Below are positions 7,901 to 11,624 of a DNA stretch of 11,624 bases, in pieces. Below the pieces are notes generated by a model. That model searched no databases. It was given only the letters and a program-made list of their open reading frames with translations, and was not told the origin of the DNA. A program made the translations under genes and the position numbers. Position 1 is the first letter of the stretch. Every line of letters starts with the position of its first letter. The stretch lies in assembly GCA_964555675.1 (NCBI GenBank), contig CAZKTU010000214.1, forward strand, positions 1 to 11,624. Reading direction: 5' to 3'. The stretch comes from CAIWXH01 sp964555675 (GTDB taxonomy: Bacteria; Chloroflexota; Chloroflexia; Chloroflexales; Chloroflexaceae).

Positions 7901-10900
7901 ACCGCGATCGACCGCATCTATGGCGGCAACGATAACGACACCTTCTGGGGCGGCGAGGGCAACGACATTATCGACGGGCGCGGCGGCGACGACATCGTCC
8001 TCGGCGGCCTGGGCAACGACATCATCACCGACCTGGGCGGCTTCGACGTGCTGAAGGGCGGCCCGGGCAACGACGCCATCGACGGCGGCGTGAACGACGA
8101 CATCCTGATGGGCGGCGAGGGCAACGACTTCATCAACGGCGGCGCCAACTTCAACGAGACCTTCGGCGGCGACGGCGACGACTTCGTGATTGCCGGCCAG
8201 GGCGCCGACGCCGTCTTCGGCGACAGCGGCAACGACTGGCAGGAAGGCGGCGATCAGCCCGACCTGCTGATCGGCGACAGCTCGACCCTCTTCTTCGACG
8301 ACCACAACCTGCCCGGCCACGACATCCTGATCGGCCAGGGCGGCGATGACGACTACGACATGGAGGGCGGCGACGACATTGGCCTGGCCGGCCCCGGCGT
8401 CGAGAAGGTCGCCGGCGCCTCGGGTTGGGACTGGGAGATCGGCCTGATGGACCCGCAGGCCCAGAACGCGGACCTGTCGCTGCTGGTCGTCAACACCCCC
8501 CCGGCGAACGAGACCCGCGATCGCTACAACGAGATCGAGGCCCTCTCGGGCGGCCCGCTCAACGACACCCTGCGCGGCGATGACGTCATTCCGAGCCAGA
8601 CCGGCGGCGGCGGCTTCATCGGCTGCGACGCTCTGGACGCGAATGGTGTGGCCCGCATCAGCGGCCTCGAGGCGCTTGTCCCGGCCAGCATCCGCACCGT
8701 CGACGCGGCCCCGATCGTCGCCGCCGCGGTGACGAACTACTGCCAGCTGACCGGGCTGGTCTGGGGCGAGGGCAACATCCTGATCGGCGGGGCCGGCAGC
8801 GACATCATCGAGGGCCGCGGCGCCGACGACATCATCGACGGCGACCGCTACCTGAATGTGCGCATCAGCCTGCGCAGCGACGTGAACAACCCGGCCAGCG
8901 AGATCGGCTCGACCGACCTGATGGAGCACGTCGCGCTCAGCGGCACGTTCGGCGCCGGCACGGCGGGCATGACCCTGCAGCAGGCCGTGTTCGCCGGCCT
9001 GGTCGACGCGGGCAACCTGGTGCCCGTGCGCGAAATCCTGACCCCGGCGGCCGACGCCGCGATCGACACGGCGGTCTTCTCGGGCGCAGCCGCCGGCTAC
9101 AGCATCGTCAAGAACGCCAACGGCAGTGTGACGGTGAGCGACGCGGCCGGCGCGGCGGTCGACGGCACCGATACGCTGTGGAATATCGAGAACCTGCAGT
9201 TCGTCGACCAGACCATCTCGCTGCTCAACCCGGCGCCGGCGCTGACGACGATTAGCCCGACTGCGGCGACGGCGGGCGCGGCGGGCTTCACCCTCACGGT
9301 GAACGGCTCCAACTTCATCGGCAGCTCGGTGGTGCGCTGGAACGGCGCAAACCTGGTGACAAGCTTTGTGAGCAGCACGCAGCTCACGGCGGCCGTCCCC
9401 GCGACCCTGATCGCAACGGCGGCGGTTAACAACGTCACCGTCTTCACCCCGACCCCCGGCGGCGGCACCTCGGCGGCCGCAGCCTTCACGGTGGCGGATG
9501 CGCCGGCGCCGATTGCGACCTCGATCGCCCCGAGCGCCGTGACCGCCAACAGCGGGCAGTTCACCCTCACGGTGAACGGCAGCAGCTTCGTCAGCACCTC
9601 GGTGGTGCGCGTCGGCGGCGTGGCCCGCCCGACGACCTTCGTGAGCGCCACGCAGCTTACGGCGGTCATCCCCGCGGCCGACATCACGACCGCGGGCCCG
9701 CGCAGCATCACGGTCTTCACGCCGGCCCCGGGTGGCGGGACATCGGCGGCGCTCACCCTGACCGTCAACGCAGCCAACCAGCTGCCGACGATCAGCTCGC
9801 TCAGCCCGAGCCCGGTCACTGCGCGCAGCGGCGCCTTCATCCTCACCGTGAACGGCACGAACTTCGTCAGCAGCTCGCAGGTGCGCTTCAACGGCGCCAC
9901 CCGCCCGACGACCTTCATCAGCAACACCCAGCTGCAGGCCCAGCTCGCCGCGGGCGACATCGCCACGGCCGGCAACAAGACGATCACCGTTCGCACGACC
10001 GCGGCCCTGACTTCGGTCGCCTTCCAGCTCGTCGTGAACAACCCTGGCACGCCGGTGTTGAGCGCCATCAGCCCGGCTACGGCGACGACGGGCGGCCCCG
10101 GCTTCACGCTCGTCGTGACCGGCACCGGCTTCGTAAGCGACTCGCAGGTGCGGGTCAATGGGATTAACCGCAACACGACCTTCGTGAGCAGCACGCGGCT
10201 CACGGCGACGGTGCCGGCCAACGTCATCGCCACGGCGGGCAACAAGCCGGTGCAGGTGGTAACGCCCAACCCCGGCGGCGGCACTTCGGCCACGACCCTG
10301 AGCATCGTCGTGACGAACCCGCCCGCGCCCGTGGTCACCTCGATCAGCCCGTCGACGGTCACGGCCGGCGCGGGGGCCTTCACGCTCACCGTGAACGGCA
10401 GCAACTTCGTCAGCACCTCGGTGGTGCGGGTCAACGGGGCCAACCGCACGACGACCTTCGTGAGCAGCACGCAGCTCACGGCAATCGTGACCGCGGCCGA
10501 CATCGCCGGGGTGGGCAACCGCAATGTGACGGTCTTCACCGGGGCGCCCGGCGGCGGCACCTCGGCCATCGCGACCCTTACGGTCAACGCGGCGCCTGGG
10601 GCCACGGCCGTGCTTCAGGTGGCCGATCTGGATATGGGGCTACGGCGGATTGGCGTCGTCAGGACCCAGAACCTGCTGATCACCAATGCGGGCACCATTC
10701 CGCTGGTGATTAGCTCGGCCTCGATTGCGGCGCCGTTCAGCGTCGACCTCAACACCTGTGTCGCGGCGGTCGCCCCTGGCCGCAGCTGCAGGCTCGCGGT
10801 GACCTACGCGCCGACGGCGGCGGTGGCGAGCAGCGAGGCGCTGAGCATCTTCAGCAACGCCGCCGGCAGCCCAGCGATCGCGATCATCACCGGCACAGGT

Positions 10901-10906
10901 CGGTAA
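4991..10906 (+). CDS. Secreted animal-type heme peroxidase with RTX, TIG and HYDIN-like domains
   Basis: An exported peroxidase of the myeloperoxidase/peroxidasin superfamily, using H2O2 to oxidise halides or organic substrates. A Sec signal peptide (basic KSERR, hydrophobic 17-32, ASA cleavage after Ala39) leads into the peroxidase domain (about 150-880). Active-site features match the family: GQFFDH (Asp242, distal His243), calcium loop TPFVDQS (310-316), GDGRCNEN (catalytic Arg481, heme-ester Glu484), HSEHNRL, RFGHSM (proximal His598) and INMTRARSEG (Asn678). Then come 13 RTX nonapeptides (978-1094) with degenerate copies to about 1134, a second RTX block (1259-1283), a region ending DGTDTLWNIENLQFVDQT (1391-1407), often seen after RTX in such peroxidases, five TIG-like domains (1417-1867) and a HYDIN/choice-of-anchor-D-like end (1871-1970). 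No C-terminal membrane anchor or sortase motif is seen. RTX suggests folding on external calcium. Two motif changes relative to myeloperoxidase occur: Gly244 replaces a calcium-ligand Asp, and RARSEG replaces RGRDHG. Likely role: surface or matrix oxidant enzyme; substrate unknown. Confidence 0.92.
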   Translation: MKSERRIGPSLGVRPWWSFAMLVALLVPLLSAPVQPASAAIIGQGFTVTSSDLAYILKQIKIAEYHAANTSSSSGPCGALLGSGPNQIPSPLLSFGLRTVDGSCNNLQAGQESFGAADQTFPRLAPPVFGPAEADPGLFGPPGGPASSYQQTSGFVFDTEPRTVSNLIVDQTSDNPAAVAAAGFPVRSQGNDGVFVCGSPGALPAPNCVEPHQTLFIPNITTDVGLSPPFNGLFTIFGQFFDHGLDKITNGGNGTVVVPLKADDPLVTLGPDGIAGNGDEVPAGLRFMTLTRGKIVVGPDGQRNAPNTDTPFVDQSQTYTSHSSHQFFLREYTSVAGKPVATGNFLDAADGEGIANWREIKAQAAAVLGMALADTDVTNIPMVAVDAYGNYIPGPNGMPQYVTVSGTVEGSLSSPVPPPADVRRIDTAFLNDIAHSADPGSLSAPKTPDADAVAGGSLDPVAQGEYDDELLDIHFICGDGRCNENIALTAIHQVFHSEHNRLVGDIQNTLNANPSLLADYQTINLSQGSPDKTFAYGERLFQAARFVTEMEYQHLVFEEFARKVQPAINPFEPFAFNQTDVNPAITAEFAHAVYRFGHSMLTETIDRVRPDGSHFDIPLLDGFLNPAAYYDGGLNSRQAATAIIMGMSDQTGNEIDEFVTNTLRNNLLGLPLDLAAINMTRARSEGIPSLNNVRKALFAQTNDGQLAPYENWVAFQQALRHPESLVNFVAAYGLHPSIVGAPTLAGKRNAADQIVNGTVLPGPDGIVGADCGTPLASPECADTILPPVDAGDFMFSSGAWANQGGVSVTGLDDVDLWMGGLAENTLVFGGLLGSTFNYVFENQLTNLQNGDRFYYLARTPGMNLRTQLEGNSFSELVMRNTEAYSLKADPFATADCKFHLGELSFPALAGSFITGPGSVNDLASSECNENRLLLQQPVNGNALSSGRIEYRSVNSVDPAGINGQSVYSGTTAIDRIYGGNDNDTFWGGEGNDIIDGRGGDDIVLGGLGNDIITDLGGFDVLKGGPGNDAIDGGVNDDILMGGEGNDFINGGANFNETFGGDGDDFVIAGQGADAVFGDSGNDWQEGGDQPDLLIGDSSTLFFDDHNLPGHDILIGQGGDDDYDMEGGDDIGLAGPGVEKVAGASGWDWEIGLMDPQAQNADLSLLVVNTPPANETRDRYNEIEALSGGPLNDTLRGDDVIPSQTGGGGFIGCDALDANGVARISGLEALVPASIRTVDAAPIVAAAVTNYCQLTGLVWGEGNILIGGAGSDIIEGRGADDIIDGDRYLNVRISLRSDVNNPASEIGSTDLMEHVALSGTFGAGTAGMTLQQAVFAGLVDAGNLVPVREILTPAADAAIDTAVFSGAAAGYSIVKNANGSVTVSDAAGAAVDGTDTLWNIENLQFVDQTISLLNPAPALTTISPTAATAGAAGFTLTVNGSNFIGSSVVRWNGANLVTSFVSSTQLTAAVPATLIATAAVNNVTVFTPTPGGGTSAAAAFTVADAPAPIATSIAPSAVTANSGQFTLTVNGSSFVSTSVVRVGGVARPTTFVSATQLTAVIPAADITTAGPRSITVFTPAPGGGTSAALTLTVNAANQLPTISSLSPSPVTARSGAFILTVNGTNFVSSSQVRFNGATRPTTFISNTQLQAQLAAGDIATAGNKTITVRTTAALTSVAFQLVVNNPGTPVLSAISPATATTGGPGFTLVVTGTGFVSDSQVRVNGINRNTTFVSSTRLTATVPANVIATAGNKPVQVVTPNPGGGTSATTLSIVVTNPPAPVVTSISPSTVTAGAGAFTLTVNGSNFVSTSVVRVNGANRTTTFVSSTQLTAIVTAADIAGVGNRNVTVFTGAPGGGTSAIATLTVNAAPGATAVLQVADLDMGLRRIGVVRTQNLLITNAGTIPLVISSASIAAPFSVDLNTCVAAVAPGRSCRLAVTYAPTAAVASSEALSIFSNAAGSPAIAIITGTGR
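7922..8272 (+). repeat. RTX calcium-binding nonapeptide array, main block
   Basis: Thirteen contiguous nine-residue units (residues 978-1094) of the form GGxGNDxIx, for example GGEGNDIID, GGLGNDIIT, GGPGNDAID, GGEGNDFIN and GGDGDDFVI. Such units form a parallel beta-roll that binds Ca2+ between turns. Units DLGGFDVLK, GGANFNETF and GGDQPDLLI are degenerate. Weaker units continue to about residue 1134. Confidence 0.9.
8765..8839 (+). repeat. RTX nonapeptides, second short block
   Basis: GGAGSDIIE and GRGADDIID (residues 1266-1283), preceded by GEGNILI, about 165 residues after the first array. The intervening stretch contains a stray unit, GGPLNDTLRGDD (1187-1198), so the two blocks may be one array split by insertions. 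Confidence 0.75.
9239..10591 (+). repeat. Five tandem TIG/IPT-like Ig-fold repeats
   Basis: Units at residues 1417-1502, 1507-1593, 1599-1683, 1688-1775 and 1780-1867, with the ISP-like landmark recurring every 89-92 residues. Each follows ISP, then GxFTLTVNGSNFV, VRxNG, TTFVSSTQLTA, and most end TPxPGGGTS. TIG domains are Ig-like and serve as spacers or adhesive modules. DNA identity is high: units 2 and 5 share a 24-base identical run (9586-9609 and 10405-10428), and units 1 and 5 share 23 bases (9368-9390 and 10460-10482). Confidence 0.88.
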
Positions 10907-10941
10907 AACCGGCTTGCGCCAGTAGCTCGAAGGACGGACAT

Positions 10942-10977
10942 GCGAAGGGGGGCGGTCAATTGACCGCCCCCCTTCGC
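10942..10977. terminator. Bidirectional terminator between convergent genes
   Basis: A perfect 36-base palindrome (18-base arms, centre TCAATTGA) starting GCGAAGGGGGGCGG. It lies 36 bases after the peroxidase stop and 14 bases after the carbonic anhydrase stop. No strong T-run follows on either strand (GTCGTTTG on plus, ATGTCCGTCC on minus), so it may act as a stem-only terminator common in high-GC bacteria. Confidence 0.82.
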
Positions 10978-10990
10978 GTCGTTTGCTGGC

Positions 10991-11488
10991 TCAGGCGCGC
11001 ACAACCTCGTGGACTTTGCCGGTGGTCACATCGTAGATCGCGCCGCTGATCGGGATCGAGCTGGGGATGAGCGGCGAGGCGCGCAGGATGGCGACGTCGT
11101 CGCGGACGCTCTGCTCGAGGTCGGGGAAGGGCAGGAAGTCCTGGCCGGCCACGTCGACGCCGAGCTCGGCCTGGACTTTGGCGGCGAGCTGCTCGTTGTT
11201 AAAGGTGAGCATGCCACAGTCGGTGTGGTGGAGGACGACGATCTCGGTGGTGCCCAGCAGGCGCTGCGAAATGACCAGGGAGCGAATGGCGTCCTGGGCG
11301 CGGCCGCCGGCGTTGCGGATCACGTGGGCGTCGCCGATGGCGAGGCCGAGCACCTTCTCGGGGTGGAGGCGCGCGTCCATGCAGGCGACGACGGCGACCT
11401 GGCGGGCCGGGGGCATGGGCAGGTGGCCCTGATCGAAGCCCGCGCTGAAGCTCTCGTTCGCGGCGATGAACTCGTCGAACCGGGTCAT
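10991..11488 (-). CDS. Beta-class carbonic anhydrase, mycobacterial Rv1284-like
   Basis: Interconverts CO2 and bicarbonate in the cytoplasm with a zinc ion. The 165-residue protein shows CMDARL with zinc ligand Cys36 and the Asp38-Arg40 dyad, and LHHTDCGM with zinc ligands His88 and Cys91. VIRNAGG (56-62) and IRSLVISQRLLGT (68-80) are also typical. Length and sequence closely resemble the short mycobacterial Rv1284 type: PMPP just before the first zinc motif, HVIRNAG, and a DVTTGK end. The start at 11488 is supported by AAGGAG nine bases upstream; an ATG three bases after that AAGGAG-C is out of frame and stops after three codons. No signal peptide. The gene is monocistronic as far as the window shows, between its own promoter and the shared terminator. 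Confidence 0.95.
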   Translation of the reverse strand: MTRFDEFIAANESFSAGFDQGHLPMPPARQVAVVACMDARLHPEKVLGLAIGDAHVIRNAGGRAQDAIRSLVISQRLLGTTEIVVLHHTDCGMLTFNNEQLAAKVQAELGVDVAGQDFLPFPDLEQSVRDDVAILRASPLIPSSIPISGAIYDVTTGKVHEVVRA

Positions 11489-11497
11489 GGGGTCATG

Positions 11498-11503
11498 CTC
11501 CTT
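11498..11503 (-). promoter_or_regulatory. Ribosome binding site of the carbonic anhydrase
   Basis: AAGGAG on the minus strand, nine bases before the ATG at 11488. It decides the start: the frame is open much further upstream, but the family N-terminus begins here. The competing ATG right after it gives only ATG ACC CCA TGA. Confidence 0.8.
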
Positions 11504-11529
11504 GTGGTGACCAGTGCGATTGCCCAAGC

Positions 11530-11559
11530 ACTGTACCACGGAACGAATAAGTTGCGCAA
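11530..11559 (-). promoter_or_regulatory. Candidate promoter of the carbonic anhydrase
   Basis: Minus strand: -35-like TTGCGC (11559-11554), 18-base spacer, then -10 TACAGT (11535-11530) with the TGG extension giving TGGTACAGT. Initiation near 11523 would leave a leader of about 35 bases that includes the AAGGAG site. TTGACT a few bases further upstream is a better -35 but has no -10 at the right distance. Confidence 0.45.
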
Positions 11560-11582
11560 TATAGTCAACATTCGGACACACA

Positions 11583-11615
11583 AGAGCCGCAGGGGAGTGG
11601 TACCCCTGCGGCTCT
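11583..11615 (-). terminator. Strong hairpin, likely terminator of a gene beyond the right edge
   Basis: AGAGCCGCAGGGG (11583-11595) and CCCCTGCGGCTCT (11603-11615) form a 13-base-pair stem with a seven-base loop. On the minus strand the stem is followed by TGTGTGTCC, weakly T-rich. Lying just upstream of the carbonic anhydrase promoter, it most likely ends a minus-strand gene outside the window and insulates the carbonic anhydrase gene. Confidence 0.65.
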
Positions 11616-11624
11616 GGGAGCGGA

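Noticed and set aside
7922..8839. Type I secretion substrate, from the RTX repeats
   Set aside because: There is a Sec signal peptide, the RTX block is internal rather than near the C-terminus, and no ABC transporter or membrane fusion gene is present in the window.
9097..10605. 502-residue minus-strand open frame with repeats, opposite the TIG region
   Set aside because: Its repeats are the reverse image of the TIG units; no signal peptide, promoter or known domain was seen.
1101..11488. Bicarbonate-signalling module made of the sAC-like cyclase and the carbonic anhydrase
   Set aside because: The genes are 6.3 kb apart, on opposite strands, separated by an unrelated gene, and the cyclase appears to lack the bicarbonate-contacting residues.
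1..11624. CRISPR array, tRNA, rRNA, insertion sequence or prophage genes
   Set aside because: No regularly spaced direct repeats with unique spacers, no tRNA-like cloverleaf, no transposase or phage protein was found; the only tandem repeats are within the peroxidase coding sequence.

Overview
The window is high-GC bacterial DNA with long, densely packed genes. It contains four protein-coding genes: a 3'-truncated pseudouridine synthase (minus strand, 1-942), a 1193-residue cyclase/ATPase/TPR protein (plus, 1101-4682), a 1971-residue secreted heme peroxidase (plus, 4991-10906) and a small beta-carbonic anhydrase (minus, 10991-11488). The gene content and style (sAC-like cyclase-AAA-TPR regulator, animal-type heme peroxidase with RTX and TIG repeats, mycobacterial-type carbonic anhydrase, extended -10 promoters, one apparently leaderless gene) would fit a member of the Chloroflexota. 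That is an inference from gene families; no phylogenetic marker is present.

Layout: the pseudouridine synthase and the cyclase are divergent, and the short gap between them (about 943-1100) carries a promoter-like -10 element for each direction. The cyclase and peroxidase lie in tandem but are separated by a 308-base gap of clearly lower GC. That gap holds an ~80-base imperfect palindrome just after the cyclase stop, a second palindrome wrapped around an extended -10 sequence, and a bulged hairpin in the presumed peroxidase leader. The peroxidase and carbonic anhydrase converge on a perfect 36-base palindrome that should act as a bidirectional terminator. A further strong hairpin at the right edge probably ends a minus-strand gene lying outside the window.

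Function: the cyclase-like protein has the domain order of mammalian soluble adenylyl cyclase (two cyclase domains, P-loop ATPase, TPR array). Its metal-binding aspartates are kept, but the transition-state arginine and the residues equivalent to the sAC bicarbonate site are not. The peroxidase has a Sec signal peptide, a complete heme-peroxidase active site, two blocks of RTX calcium-binding nonapeptides, five tandem TIG-like domains and a C-terminal HYDIN/choice-of-anchor-D-like domain; it is most likely an exported, calcium-stabilised surface or matrix enzyme. Nothing in the sequence ties the four genes into one operon or pathway. The points that most deserve a second look are the peroxidase architecture, the structured leader in front of it, and the altered catalytic residues of the cyclase.
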